From Longitalea luteola (GTDB taxonomy: Bacteria > Bacteroidota > Bacteroidia > Chitinophagales > Chitinophagaceae), in NCBI RefSeq assembly GCF_017356035.1, contig NZ_JAFIQX010000001.1:806001-870000 (forward strand): a stretch of DNA of 64,000 nt, read 5' to 3'. The translations under genes and the position numbers were made by a program. The notes under the pieces are model-generated. The model was not told the DNA's origin and made no database searches. It was given only the letters and a program-made list of their open reading frames with translations. Below, one piece after another: positions 52,972 through 61,735 of this stretch. Position 1 is the stretch's first letter; each line of letters opens with the position of its first letter.

Positions 52972-55900
52972 TTTTCTTCTTCAGTCCTTTCAACAAACCT
53001 TTCACTTTGTCTTCCGCGCTTTGTTTAATGTCTTTCTTTGCACTGTCTTTGGTGGCGGCTGTATCCTTCTGGCCAAATACCTGTTTGGCGATATAATCCT
53101 TCGCCGCCTGCTTGGCCTCGTTCTTTACCGATTGCATGGTGTCCTTAGCGGCGCTTTTGGCGGCGGCCATGGCGCTGTCGGCAGCAGCTTTTTTTGCCGC
53201 CAACAGTTCCTGGGCCTGGTCTTTCATTTCGTCGGCCAGGCTGTTACCCGAACCGGCCAGGTCGGTTTTGATGCTGGGGTTATTGATGGAACCGCCCACG
53301 TTTACTTTAAAACTGATCATCTCGCTGAGCTTAATGGGAATGCCTTTGTTGCTGGCCTGTGTTGCCAGGCTATTGGCCAGGGCATTGGCCTTGCTGCCCA
53401 GCTTTTCCCGCGGTACTTTCATGTTGATCACATAATCGATCGACTGATCGAGCCCATGTTTACCGCCGATCTCCATATCCATATCCTGCACTTTTACGTG
53501 GAAAGGTTTTACAAACACTTTTCCGTCGGCTATATCAAAATAGCTTTTCACATCCTTTAAGTTAATTGCTTTCAGGCTGTTGATGTCAAAGGTATTGGCC
53601 AGTTTTTCGAGCGGTGGAAATTTATTCAGCATACCTTCCAGCAACAGGAGCGAGCCATTGCCGGTAAGCGTCGTAAGGTCGGGCATCATGGTTTCGCCCA
53701 GTTTGCCGTTCATGGTGAGCTTGGAAGATAATTTGCCCGAAATGAACTGTCCGATCGGCATCAGTTTCTGGAATGTGTTGAAGGCAAAAAAGGATTTTTG
53801 AATGTCCAGGTTCTGAATGTCATAGGTAAGCGAAATGGCTGGCTTCTTTTTGCTTAGTTTGGTAGAGTAGGTGCCGCCAAGGGCAATGTTTCCGTCGAGC
53901 GCCTGCATTTTCACATCTTTCATGCTCACGGTCTCATCTTTTATCGCCAGCGTACCCGCAATATTGTTGTAATCTACCTTGTCGTATTTTACGCTGCCTG
54001 CTTTCGCATTGAGCGTAAGGTTAATGTTTTTGGGAACAGCAAACGGTTCGCCCGCAGCCGCCGTTGGCGTGGTTGCTGCGGTATCCTTTGCTGCGGGGGC
54101 AGGCGCTGTAGTTGAAGCGCTGGTGGTACCCATTAATTTGTTCAGGTCTACTTTATCGGCGGAAACATTCAATACACCGGCCAGCGTTTCGTCTTTCAAC
54201 GCATACCCGATGAGGTTATCAAAGCTGCCGTTGGCGTTAAAATTGGTTCCCTGAAAGCTGCCGGTTACATCGTTCACCGTTACATTCTTTGGATTAAATG
54301 TGAGCAGGGTGTTTTTGAGGTTAACACCGTCGGGATAGTCCTTTGATCTGTAACTTACGTTGGTAACCTGTACGGTGCCTGCTGTTTGTATGGCATCATA
54401 CTGGCTCTTATCGATAAATGATTTTTTGCCTTTAACCGCTACATTGGCCTGCAGGTTACCTGCCAGCGAGGTGCCCGGTTCAAATGTATAGAACTGCGCA
54501 ACGTTGGCCAGGTTAAAACTTCCTTTGACGGTACCATCAAAATAAGGGTCAGAAGCCAATGTCCTGAGCAACAGCGTAAGATCGATCACATCTTTTCCGA
54601 TCTCTGCGTGTGCGGCGGGAATTTGTATTACCGCATGGTCTGCCACACCATCGGGACTTTCAAAATTGATCCGGGCGCTGGTATTCTGGATCGGTTGCGG
54701 AAAATCCTTCGATGCATAATACAGCTTGTTGATGTTAACAAAGCCTTTGGCAGTGAATTCTCCCGGTTGTTGTTTTTGTACAACGGCCAGGCTGCCCTTA
54801 GCCTGGACATCCGCGTCAACGGTGCCCGCCAGTTTTGTGCCGGGCAGCTTTATGAACTGGGTAATGCCGGCCAGGTCGAGGTGGCCTTTCGCAGCCGCAT
54901 CGATATACTGGGTCGTCATAGGCTTTTGGAACAGTACATGAAAATCGAAAGGATCGTTGCCAAATTCAATATGGCCTTTCAGTATGTTTATAACGGTGTT
55001 ATCAATTGCGCCGTCTTTATTAAATGCGTTCAGCTGGATGTTTACATTTTTAACCGGCTTGGGCAGATCGGGGTACTGGAAGAAGCCATTCTGTATATCC
55101 AGTGTAACATTGAAGGCAGGCAGCTGGTTGCCGCTGTAGGTACCTTTTACCGTACCGTTAAAAAGGGCTTTCCCGCTTGTTTTAATCTTTTCGAAGTCTG
55201 TCTGGTAAACGGCCGGGATCAATGACAGAATGCTTTTAAAGTCGGTTGAAGGCGCTTTAAAGCTTAGATCCATATTGTAAGTGCTGTCGTTCACCAGCTG
55301 AAAAAAGCCTGCTGTCGCCAGTTTCAGATCGTTCAGCGCTATTTCGTCTGTATTCCAGGTGTATTTGCTGTTTTTGGCATCTACCTCAATATCCAGGTCA
55401 ATGCCGGTTTTGGTATGCCTGAGGTAGGGAATACCACCATAAACAAAGGTAACCCCGTCGGCCTTCGTGTTGGTTTTAAGCGTAAACAGGTCGCTGGTGA
55501 AATCGCCGCTGCCCTCGTGGGTAAGGTTAACCAGCTCTGTATGCATGCCGGTACTGGCATCATCGTATTTGATGTATGCATTATTGATGGCATAATGCTG
55601 CAGGTTCATCTGGAAGGCCGATGAACTGGTATCTGTTGGCGTGGTGGTGGCGGTGTCGGGTTTGGCTATGTCCCAGTTGGCTTTGCCTTCTTTGGTAACA
55701 ATGGCATGAATCCGCGGTTCGTCTATATTAACCGAATAAATTTTCATATTCTTGCCGCCGATTACGCTGAACAGGTTAACAGCTACATCAATTTCTTTGG
55801 CGCTGATGAGCGTGTCCTTGGCAAAAACATCGGTGCCAACTACCTGCAGGTCTTCAAGCGCTACGGATACCCGGGGAAAGTGGCGGAAGAAGGAGAGGTT

Positions 55901-56056
55901 AAGGTCGCTGAAATTAACATTGGCGTTTATATTCCTGTTGATCTGCTCTTTGGCGATGGCAATGATCTTGCCTTTGAAAATGAAAGGGGCCACGAACAGG
56001 ATAACGATCAGGACGGCCAGTGAAATGCCGGTGATCTTGGCGATTTTTTTAAGCAT
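52967..56056 (-). CDS. AsmA family envelope protein
   Basis: A 1029-aa protein with one N-terminal membrane anchor (about 8-30: ITGISLAVLIVILFVAPFIF) and a long beta-rich body typical of AsmA/bridge-like lipid transfer proteins. The AsmA start motif is RHFPRVSVALEDLQV (about 57-71), and the AsmA C-terminal domain (LNGNGSLLLLEGMLNKFPPL-like, about 810-950) is visible. The last 90 residues are Ala/Lys-rich and probably helical. It is thought to affect outer-membrane lipid or protein assembly. Start MLKKIAKITG is chosen over a start seven codons upstream. Confidence 0.88.
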   Translation of the reverse strand: MLKKIAKITGISLAVLIVILFVAPFIFKGKIIAIAKEQINRNINANVNFSDLNLSFFRHFPRVSVALEDLQVVGTDVFAKDTLISAKEIDVAVNLFSVIGGKNMKIYSVNIDEPRIHAIVTKEGKANWDIAKPDTATTTPTDTSSSAFQMNLQHYAINNAYIKYDDASTGMHTELVNLTHEGSGDFTSDLFTLKTNTKADGVTFVYGGIPYLRHTKTGIDLDIEVDAKNSKYTWNTDEIALNDLKLATAGFFQLVNDSTYNMDLSFKAPSTDFKSILSLIPAVYQTDFEKIKTSGKALFNGTVKGTYSGNQLPAFNVTLDIQNGFFQYPDLPKPVKNVNIQLNAFNKDGAIDNTVINILKGHIEFGNDPFDFHVLFQKPMTTQYIDAAAKGHLDLAGITQFIKLPGTKLAGTVDADVQAKGSLAVVQKQQPGEFTAKGFVNINKLYYASKDFPQPIQNTSARINFESPDGVADHAVIQIPAAHAEIGKDVIDLTLLLRTLASDPYFDGTVKGSFNLANVAQFYTFEPGTSLAGNLQANVAVKGKKSFIDKSQYDAIQTAGTVQVTNVSYRSKDYPDGVNLKNTLLTFNPKNVTVNDVTGSFQGTNFNANGSFDNLIGYALKDETLAGVLNVSADKVDLNKLMGTTSASTTAPAPAAKDTAATTPTAAAGEPFAVPKNINLTLNAKAGSVKYDKVDYNNIAGTLAIKDETVSMKDVKMQALDGNIALGGTYSTKLSKKKPAISLTYDIQNLDIQKSFFAFNTFQKLMPIGQFISGKLSSKLTMNGKLGETMMPDLTTLTGNGSLLLLEGMLNKFPPLEKLANTFDINSLKAINLKDVKSYFDIADGKVFVKPFHVKVQDMDMEIGGKHGLDQSIDYVINMKVPREKLGSKANALANSLATQASNKGIPIKLSEMISFKVNVGGSINNPSIKTDLAGSGNSLADEMKDQAQELLAAKKAAADSAMAAAKSAAKDTMQSVKNEAKQAAKDYIAKQVFGQKDTAATKDSAKKDIKQSAEDKVKGLLKGLKKKN

Positions 56057-56204
56057 AGGTAATTGGTTTACTTGCAATTATCTGTTATGTGAAGATAGTT
56101 TAAGTAATTCAATTCTCTAATTAGAGTTTAATTATTATTTAATTAGAGGTCAATTTAATAGATCATGATACGTTCACTGTTTAAATATATCAATTAATTA
56201 GAAC

Positions 56205-56792
56205 ATGACTCCCGAAAGACGTGCCCGCCTGCTGGCAGTACTGAATAAGCGGCAAAGTGATTTAACAGTAGTGCTTGAGAATGTATTTGACCCGCATAAT
56301 ATTTCAGCTGTAATGCGTACCTGTGATGCAGTAGGCGTGCAGGAAGTATATGTGCTGAACACCAGGATCCCACGCCATAAAAAATGGGGGGCGAAAAGCA
56401 GCAGCAGTGCCGCCAAATGGCTTTCCGTTCATCAGTTCACCAATGCCGAAGAATGCTTTGCTGCCTTGCGGCAGAAATATGACAGGATTTTAACTACCCA
56501 CCTTAGCAGTGATGCCGTTAATTTATACGATATTGATTTTACCGGGCGTATTGCGCTGGTGTTTGGTAATGAGCATTCGGGTGTTAGTGATGAGATCAGG
56601 GCCCTGGCTGATGGTAATTTCATTATTCCGCAGGTAGGCATTATAAAATCGCTGAACATCTCTGTGGCGTGTGCGGTTACGCTGTATGAAGCGCAACGGC
56701 AAAAGAAACTGGCAGGACATTACGATAGCTGCCGTTTACCACAACCTCAGTTGAATGAGCTGCTCGATAAATGGGGATTTGAAGAACCATAG
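56205..56792 (+). CDS. trmH: tRNA (guanosine(18)-2'-O)-methyltransferase
   Basis: A 195-aa SPOUT methyltransferase with the SpoU/TrmH motifs. Motif 1 is VVLENVFDPHNISAVMRTCD (about 23-42), motif 2 is IALVFGNEHSGVSDE (about 110-124) and motif 3 is NFIIPQVGIIKSLNISVACA (about 132-151), whose SLN motif is the family hallmark. It methylates G18 of the tRNA D-loop. The gene stops with TAG, which is the first part of a heptamer array that fills the gap to the thioredoxin gene. Confidence 0.93.
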   Translation: MTPERRARLLAVLNKRQSDLTVVLENVFDPHNISAVMRTCDAVGVQEVYVLNTRIPRHKKWGAKSSSSAAKWLSVHQFTNAEECFAALRQKYDRILTTHLSSDAVNLYDIDFTGRIALVFGNEHSGVSDEIRALADGNFIIPQVGIIKSLNISVACAVTLYEAQRQKKLAGHYDSCRLPQPQLNELLDKWGFEEP

Positions 56793-56953
56793 TTCAAAGT
56801 TCACAGTTCACAGTTCAAAGTTCAAAGTTCACAGTTCAAAATTCATAGTTCATAGTTCTTTAGTTCTTTAGTTATTCAGTTGTTCAGTTATTAAGTTGTT
56901 AGGCTAATTGGTTCGAGTTAGCTTAATACTTAAACTTAAAACTTAAAACTTAT
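56790..56953. repeat. Heptamer array filling a whole gap
   Basis: It starts with the trmH TAG stop and continues AGTTCAAAGTTCACAGTTCA, then AGTTCTTTAGTT, GTTCAGTT and TTAAGTTG words, and ends in ACTTAAA/ACTTAAAACTTA words just before the next start codon. Periods are 7 and 8 bp. Confidence 0.8.
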
Positions 56954-56956
56954 TGG

Positions 56957-57445
56957 ATGAAAGGTTTAATGATATCAATTTGTTTGTTACTGATTACGGT
57001 AACAGTGTTTTCCCAAACCATTAAAAAGGTAAAGATCACTGAAGTGGAAGAGTACATAAAGAACAGCGACCATCCGCTGGTGGTTAATTGCTGGGCTACC
57101 TGGTGCGCTCCCTGTGTGGAGGAAATTCCTTATTTTATGGAGACCGTAAAAAAGTACAGCGATCAGAAAGTAGAGCTGTTGCTGATCAGTATCGACTTTG
57201 CTACATCATATCCATCCAAGATACAGGAGTTGATAAATAAGAAGCAATTCGATGCTACTTTCTTCTGGCTTAACGAAACCAATGCCGATTATTTTTGTCC
57301 GAAGATAGATCCCAAATGGGATGGTACATTGCCTTCAACTGTATTCATAAATAACAAAACCGTTTACCGGCAATTTTATGGGCGGCCTATGACCGACAGG
57401 CAGATTGAATTGGAGGTAAGTAAACTTACGGGAGTGAAAAAATAA
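56957..57445 (+). CDS. Thioredoxin-like (TlpA family) exported protein
   Basis: A 162-aa protein with a signal peptide (MKGLMISICLLLITVTVFSQ). The thioredoxin fold follows, with the active site NCWATWCAPCVEEIPYF (CxxC at about 51-54) and a later cis-Pro region (TLPSTVFINNK). It probably reduces disulfides in the periplasm or supports cytochrome maturation; the partner is unknown. The TAA stop is the first three bases of an octamer repeat. Confidence 0.9.
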   Translation: MKGLMISICLLLITVTVFSQTIKKVKITEVEEYIKNSDHPLVVNCWATWCAPCVEEIPYFMETVKKYSDQKVELLLISIDFATSYPSKIQELINKKQFDATFFWLNETNADYFCPKIDPKWDGTLPSTVFINNKTVYRQFYGRPMTDRQIELEVSKLTGVKK

Positions 57446-57500
57446 TGTGATAATGTGATGATGTGATAATCCCGACTAAAATCCGGGACAGGTTGTGATG
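57443..57500. repeat. Octamer array with CCCG hairpin
   Basis: TAATGTGA, TAATGTGA, TGATGTGA units begin at the TAA stop of the TlpA-like gene. An AATCCCG / CCGGGACAGG hairpin and GTTGTGATGATG follow, the same order of parts as at 50172 but rearranged. Confidence 0.7.
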
Positions 57501-57553
57501 ATGCAATGTGCCTCGATGTGCAGAAACGTAAGGGAAGAGGGCATACGCAGGAT

Positions 57554-57637
57554 AAAAAAATGCACATTGAGCGTTTTGCGTTCGGCGTTAAGCGTTTTGC
57601 GTTAAGCGTTCGGCGTTTGTTACTCAATGTGCATGTT
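57554..57637 (-). terminator. DUF4142 terminator with a heptamer array in its loop
   Basis: A 12-bp perfect stem (ATGCACATTGAG at 57560-57571 with CTCAATGTGCAT at 57623-57634) followed on the minus strand by T7. The 51-nt loop is wholly made of GCGTTTT/GCGTTAA/GCGTTCG heptamers. Confidence 0.7.
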
Positions 57638-57655
57638 TAGTACGAAAAATAAACC

Positions 57656-58336
57656 CTACTGTTTCAGACTTTTCTGAATAGCTTTTGCTGAATCAAGGTG
57701 TTTCCTGAGTGTAGGCAGCTTTTGCGATGCAAAAGTTTTTATGTCAGGGTCAGTACCATTTTCAGCTGCTTTTTCAAATGCATTGATATCATCCTGGTGG
57801 TCATCAACCATCATCTTCATATAAGCCCGGTCAAAATCTGCACCTTTCTTTTTGCTCAGGTCTTCGTAATGGTCTTTATGTTCTCCCTCCAGTTCTTTAC
57901 GTAAATTTAAATTTTTCCGTTGTGCGATCGACTGTAGCTCATTGTTAGCTTCTGAATGTTCACGCACCATCATTTCAGCAAAGTTCTTTACGCGTGCATT
58001 GGTTGCTCTTTCCTGGGCGAGTTTACCTAACTGAACTTCAGCCATCCCGCCCATGGCAGCTTCATTCATGAATTTCTGCGTGCGATCATCTAGCGCTCCG
58101 CGGTTTGCTTCTCCAGTAGTACCCACTCCAGTTTCTCCTGTGGTGCCAACTCCTGCCCGCGCAGAATCACCAGCCATATCGCGGTCCATATCCCGGTCTA
58201 CACCGGTGTTAGTTGGCGCTGATCTTATAGCGCCTGTTGAATCTGCGTTTGTACCATCGTTATTTGTCGGACTTTGGCAGGCAAACATCGTGGTCATCGC
58301 GCACACTGCGAAAGAATAAAAAATTGTTGTTTTCAT
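57656..58336 (-). CDS. DUF4142 lipoprotein
   Basis: A 226-aa lipoprotein (signal ends TMFACQSPT, Cys about 20). Residues 25-75 are a Gly/Thr/Asp spacer with near-repeats (GTTGETGVGTTGEANR). Residues about 80-222 form the DUF4142 four-helix ferritin-like bundle: KFMNEAAMGGMAEVQLGKLA, NFAEMMVREHSEANNEL and MMVDDHQDDINAFEKAAENG. It is often seen in stress-related envelope proteins; biochemical function is unknown. Confidence 0.9.
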   Translation of the reverse strand: MKTTIFYSFAVCAMTTMFACQSPTNNDGTNADSTGAIRSAPTNTGVDRDMDRDMAGDSARAGVGTTGETGVGTTGEANRGALDDRTQKFMNEAAMGGMAEVQLGKLAQERATNARVKNFAEMMVREHSEANNELQSIAQRKNLNLRKELEGEHKDHYEDLSKKKGADFDRAYMKMMVDDHQDDINAFEKAAENGTDPDIKTFASQKLPTLRKHLDSAKAIQKSLKQ

Positions 58337-58682
58337 TTGAACTATTTTTTGGTGTTTTTAAAAGTTTAGCGGCAGCGGATTGTAGAGGTTGATGTATGAG
58401 CAGCATATTTTATGCCTTGCCACATTGTAGCATTGTAAACGTCATAATATGAAGGGGTGAAGTGAACACATTGCCAGCACTGGGGAGTAAATTCAACAGG
58501 TAAATTGTGGTGCTTAAGCGAGTACAACATTGATAATGGAAGACTGAAGTCGGAGGCCTGAAGCCGGAGGTCGGAAGTCTGAAGTCTGAAGTCGGAGGTC
58601 TGAAGTGGAGGTCTTAGGTTGGAGCGTTTTGCATTTTGCATTTGCGTTTTGCGTTAAGCGTTCAGCGTTTTGCGTTCTGCAT
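58337..58682. other. Gap: promoter region then heptamer array
   Basis: The first 200 bp (58337-58537) hold no recognised feature; the rest is the array at 58538-58681. Open frames here (for example 58366-58641) only translate the repeats. Confidence 0.5.
58538..58681. repeat. Two fused heptamer arrays
   Basis: GAAGTCT/GGAGGTC/GAAGCCG units (58538-58622) change abruptly to GCGTTTT/GCATTTT/GCGTTAA units (58623-58681). The first family matches 14736 and 27829; the second matches 57572 and 657. Confidence 0.8.
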
Positions 58683-58707
58683 AAAAAATCCCGCCAGTGG
58701 CGGGATT
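58683..58707 (-). terminator. Terminator after the redoxin gene
   Basis: AATCCCGCCA / TGGCGGGATT stem with T6 on the minus strand, 32 bp past the stop. Confidence 0.75.
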
Positions 58708-58738
58708 GTACAGATTTTAAAAACGGGACTTATTGGTG

Positions 58739-59344
58739 TTATGAAATTCTCTTAATACTACAACCAACCGATCTGGATTGTTTAACAGATACTTCTTTTC
58801 CGCTCACTACTTCATTCATTGCTTCTTTTAAATGTACCCGGGTAACTCCGGCTGCATCGGATGGACTGTCATCAATAGCGCCATGATATACCAGCTTTCC
58901 ATTTTTATCGAACAGAAAACACTCAGGTGTACGGGTGGCTCCAAATGCATCGGCCAGCTCATTGTTTTTATCTTCTGCATAATACCAGTTGTACCCTTGT
59001 CCTTTCGCATACTCCTGCATGGCAGCCAGTGACTCGGAGCTCTTGCGGTTAGCTTCATTAGAATTCAATAGAACCACACCAATGTTTTGCTTTGAGGCAA
59101 ACTGACAGATTTCCCTGGTACGGGTCTGATTGTTGATCACAACAGGGCAGGTATTACAACTAAACATTACCAGCAAACCGTTTTCTTTCTTAGCCTCATT
59201 CAACGTTACTTCTTTGCCGGAAATATCTTTTAACTTATTGTCTGCTTTGGGAACGACTGACCCCAATGGTAATGGGTCTTTCATAGTAAACGATAAAAAC
59301 ACCATTGCGGGTAACAGCAATAAGCTGGTCATTGTTTTTTTCAT
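58739..59344 (-). CDS. Exported redoxin (AhpC/TSA-like) family protein
   Basis: A 201-aa protein with a signal peptide or anchor (MKKTMTSLLLLPAMVFLSFT). The thioredoxin-like domain has the cysteine site MFSCNTCPVVINNQTR (CxxC, about 65-68), QNIGVVLLNSNEANR, and ATRTPECFLFDKNGKLVYHG with the cis-Pro. It also has YAEDKNNELADAFG. It belongs to the redoxin-domain proteins common in Bacteroidota. Likely periplasmic thiol oxidoreductase; the partner is unknown. Confidence 0.88.
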   Translation of the reverse strand: MKKTMTSLLLLPAMVFLSFTMKDPLPLGSVVPKADNKLKDISGKEVTLNEAKKENGLLVMFSCNTCPVVINNQTRTREICQFASKQNIGVVLLNSNEANRKSSESLAAMQEYAKGQGYNWYYAEDKNNELADAFGATRTPECFLFDKNGKLVYHGAIDDSPSDAAGVTRVHLKEAMNEVVSGKEVSVKQSRSVGCSIKRIS

Positions 59345-59570
59345 CTGACATCTTTTTAAAGGTTATTAACAGGGCCGGAGGGAATTTACCTAAATTAAGA
59401 TCTTCATACTGGATATGCTCATGAAAATTTTAAATGGAGCTTTCAACGTAACAGATCACTTCAAATGCAGCTATGCAAAGTTTACTAAAAAATGGTGGTT
59501 TTACCTAGTTAATTCTGCCAGGCGGTTCTAAAAATTTTATTAAAAAATGGGGAATATTTTTAATGTGTGC

Positions 59571-59637
59571 TTTGGTTTTCGGTAGTTGGGTTTTGGATGT
59601 ATTCTTTGGGTCTTGTTTTTTGGTATTTGGGATTTCT
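59571..59637. repeat. Degenerate TTTGGNT heptamer array
   Basis: TTTGGTTTTCGGTAGTTGGG, TTTTGGATG, TTTGGGTC, TTTTTTGG, TATTTGGG: roughly 7-bp spacing. It ends at the stop codon of the YihY-family gene. Confidence 0.5.
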
Positions 59638-60617
59638 TATACCCGGTCATGAAGAATGAGATCGTCACTTGTGTCGTGATGCACCTGCTTCTGCCGCTCA
59701 ACCGACATGGCCTTAATGGAATGTATACTTACATTCAGCTCATACCCGATGAGCAATACCAGCGAATTGATGTAAATGATGATCATCAACACAATGATGG
59801 TACCAATGGACCCATACAGCGCATTGTACTTGCCAAAATTGTTTACAAATATTGAAAAGCCAACGGTAGTGAGGATGCTTAAGAAGGTGGCCAGTATGGC
59901 GCCGGGCGATAACAGTTTCCATCGCTTCTGTATAGCCGGCGCGTATTTATAAATGAAGGCGATGGCATAAAAGATCAGGGCAATGATGAAGAGCCATCTG
60001 AATACACCGATGAAGGCCAGTACCGCAGCGTTCCTGATACCTAAAAACTTCAGCACAGCGCTCTGTGCAATGAGAAGCAGCAGGCAGCCCAGGATCAGTC
60101 CCATCAGGAGAATAGTAAGTTTAATGGCCACCATGCGCGCATTCAGGCCCGTGCGTTTTTCGAATCCGATATAATTCTTATTGAAGGAACGCATTAAGCC
60201 CATCATTCCATTGGAAGCAAAAAAGATGAGTAACAGGAAACCGAATGACAGTAATGCTATATGATCTTCTTTAAAAAAGCTGTCGACAAAACTGATGATC
60301 CCCTTGTTATATGTGTCGGCAGGAATAATATCCCTGATGATGACATGCAATTGCCGTTTAACCTGTCCGCGCCTTACGAAAGGCAATTGCGGGATCAGGG
60401 TGAACAGGAACAGACAGGAGGGCGGAATGGACATGATAAAGTTATAGGATATGGCCGATGCCCTTTCCGTTAATCCCACGCGGCGTACCTGTTCTTTAAA
60501 GAACATCATTACATCGTACAGCGGCACACCGTCGAATCCGGGCAATATTGTCTTCTTGCTTTTTTCAGTAAAAAAGCGGATAGGAGGTGAGTTTAATATA
60601 ATTCGTTCTACGTTCAT
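59637..60617 (-). CDS. YihY/BrkB family membrane protein
   Basis: A 326-aa cytoplasmic-membrane protein of the YihY (formerly RNase BN) family. Six hydrophobic segments lie across about 55-300 (ALLSFGFLLLIFFASNGMMG, LTILLMGLILGCLLLLIAQS, LFIIALIFYAIAFIYKYAP). The family motif ISYNFIMSIPPSCLFLF is near residue 60. Physiological role is unclear. Its ATG overlaps the mltG stop by four bases (ATGA), so translation is probably coupled. Confidence 0.88.
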   Translation of the reverse strand: MNVERIILNSPPIRFFTEKSKKTILPGFDGVPLYDVMMFFKEQVRRVGLTERASAISYNFIMSIPPSCLFLFTLIPQLPFVRRGQVKRQLHVIIRDIIPADTYNKGIISFVDSFFKEDHIALLSFGFLLLIFFASNGMMGLMRSFNKNYIGFEKRTGLNARMVAIKLTILLMGLILGCLLLLIAQSAVLKFLGIRNAAVLAFIGVFRWLFIIALIFYAIAFIYKYAPAIQKRWKLLSPGAILATFLSILTTVGFSIFVNNFGKYNALYGSIGTIIVLMIIIYINSLVLLIGYELNVSIHSIKAMSVERQKQVHHDTSDDLILHDRV

Positions 60618-61669
60618 TCAGGGGATTCAAGATCTTGCTGAGCGGCTGCTCTTTTCTGTTGTTCAATATCCAGTGCTTTCTGAAACTCCTTGGCAACCTT
60701 CAGGTGTTGATCATAGGTTTCGGTATACACGTGCCGGCCGGAAAAATCACTTTTGGCTACAAAATAAAGATAATTCGTTTGTGGTGACTGTAAAACTGCA
60801 TCGAGGGTTTGCAGCGACGGGGTACAGATGGGTCCCGGCGGCAAACCTGTATTCATGTAAGTATTGTAAGGCGATTCAACCGTGAGGTATTTTAAATAAA
60901 TACGCTTTAGGGTAAAATCTTTCATGGCAAATTTAATGGTAGGATCCGCCTGCAGGCGCATGCCTTTGCGTAAGCGGTTGAGGTATACACTGGCAATCGT
61001 GTCTTTTTCTTCGAGGTCGTTGGTCTCTTCTTCTACAATTGATGCCAGCGTATAGGCCATAGCGGGTGTGAGGCCCTGTTTACGCGCCTGCTCGCGCCGG
61101 GCATCGGTCCATACCTTTTTGTATTCGTTATAGAACTTGTTGAAGATCGTATGTATGGATGCGTTCCAGAAATAGGTGTAGGTATTCGGATAGATCATGG
61201 CCATGACGGTATTGCTATCGAACCCGTATGGCTGCAGGGTATCGGGGTTCGTCATCCAGGCTATCACATCCGCAGAATCTACCTCCATTTTGCGGCCCAG
61301 GAAGCCGGCCAGGTTCTCTTTCGTGCGCAGTTTGGTAATAATGAGCTTTACCGGGGCCTGGGTGCCATTGCGCAATAACCGCGAAATGTCCATCAGGCTC
61401 ATGCCCTGCTTAATTTCGTAACGGCCGGCTTTCAGCTTTTCGGGTACACCCAGCCGGGTCGCCAGCAGGTCGAGGGCGGCGGGACTTTTTACAAGATTGC
61501 TGTCACGGAAAGTCTTTAATACTTCGGGCCAGGTCGCATGACCGGTGCGTATATAGAGGTATTTCGATTTTTGGTTGAATGCGGTGTTGGCTGTAAAGAA
61601 TAACCATCCGGCAAAGGCGGCTGCCAGCACTGCTATAATCAGAACGCTTGTGACCAGTTTTCTGAACAT
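60614..61669 (-). CDS. mltG: Endolytic transglycosylase MltG
   Basis: Cleaves nascent peptidoglycan glycan strands at the membrane. The 351-aa protein has an N-terminal anchor (about 5-27: LVTSVLIIAVLAAAFAGWLF) and a LysM-like subdomain (about 40-100). The catalytic YceG domain contains LASIVEEETNDLEEKDTIAS, with the catalytic Glu, then VYLNRLRKGMRLQADPTIKF and NTYMNTGLPPGPICTP. Overlaps yihY by four bases. An inverted repeat lies upstream. Confidence 0.95.
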   Translation of the reverse strand: MFRKLVTSVLIIAVLAAAFAGWLFFTANTAFNQKSKYLYIRTGHATWPEVLKTFRDSNLVKSPAALDLLATRLGVPEKLKAGRYEIKQGMSLMDISRLLRNGTQAPVKLIITKLRTKENLAGFLGRKMEVDSADVIAWMTNPDTLQPYGFDSNTVMAMIYPNTYTYFWNASIHTIFNKFYNEYKKVWTDARREQARKQGLTPAMAYTLASIVEEETNDLEEKDTIASVYLNRLRKGMRLQADPTIKFAMKDFTLKRIYLKYLTVESPYNTYMNTGLPPGPICTPSLQTLDAVLQSPQTNYLYFVAKSDFSGRHVYTETYDQHLKVAKEFQKALDIEQQKRAAAQQDLESPE

Positions 61670-61735
61670 GGGATATAGATTATTTTTTTATCATCTGTTG
61701 CTTCATCTCCTGGCTGTAGGTGCAATAACTATGCT

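Noticed and set aside
57376-57627. Open frame with NAKRLTPNAKR
   Set aside because: It overlaps the end of the TlpA-like gene and otherwise translates GCGTTNN heptamers within a terminator.
58366-58641. Open frame with LQTSDFR/LQTSDLR repeats
   Set aside because: Same reason: pure heptamer-array translation, antisense to no known gene.
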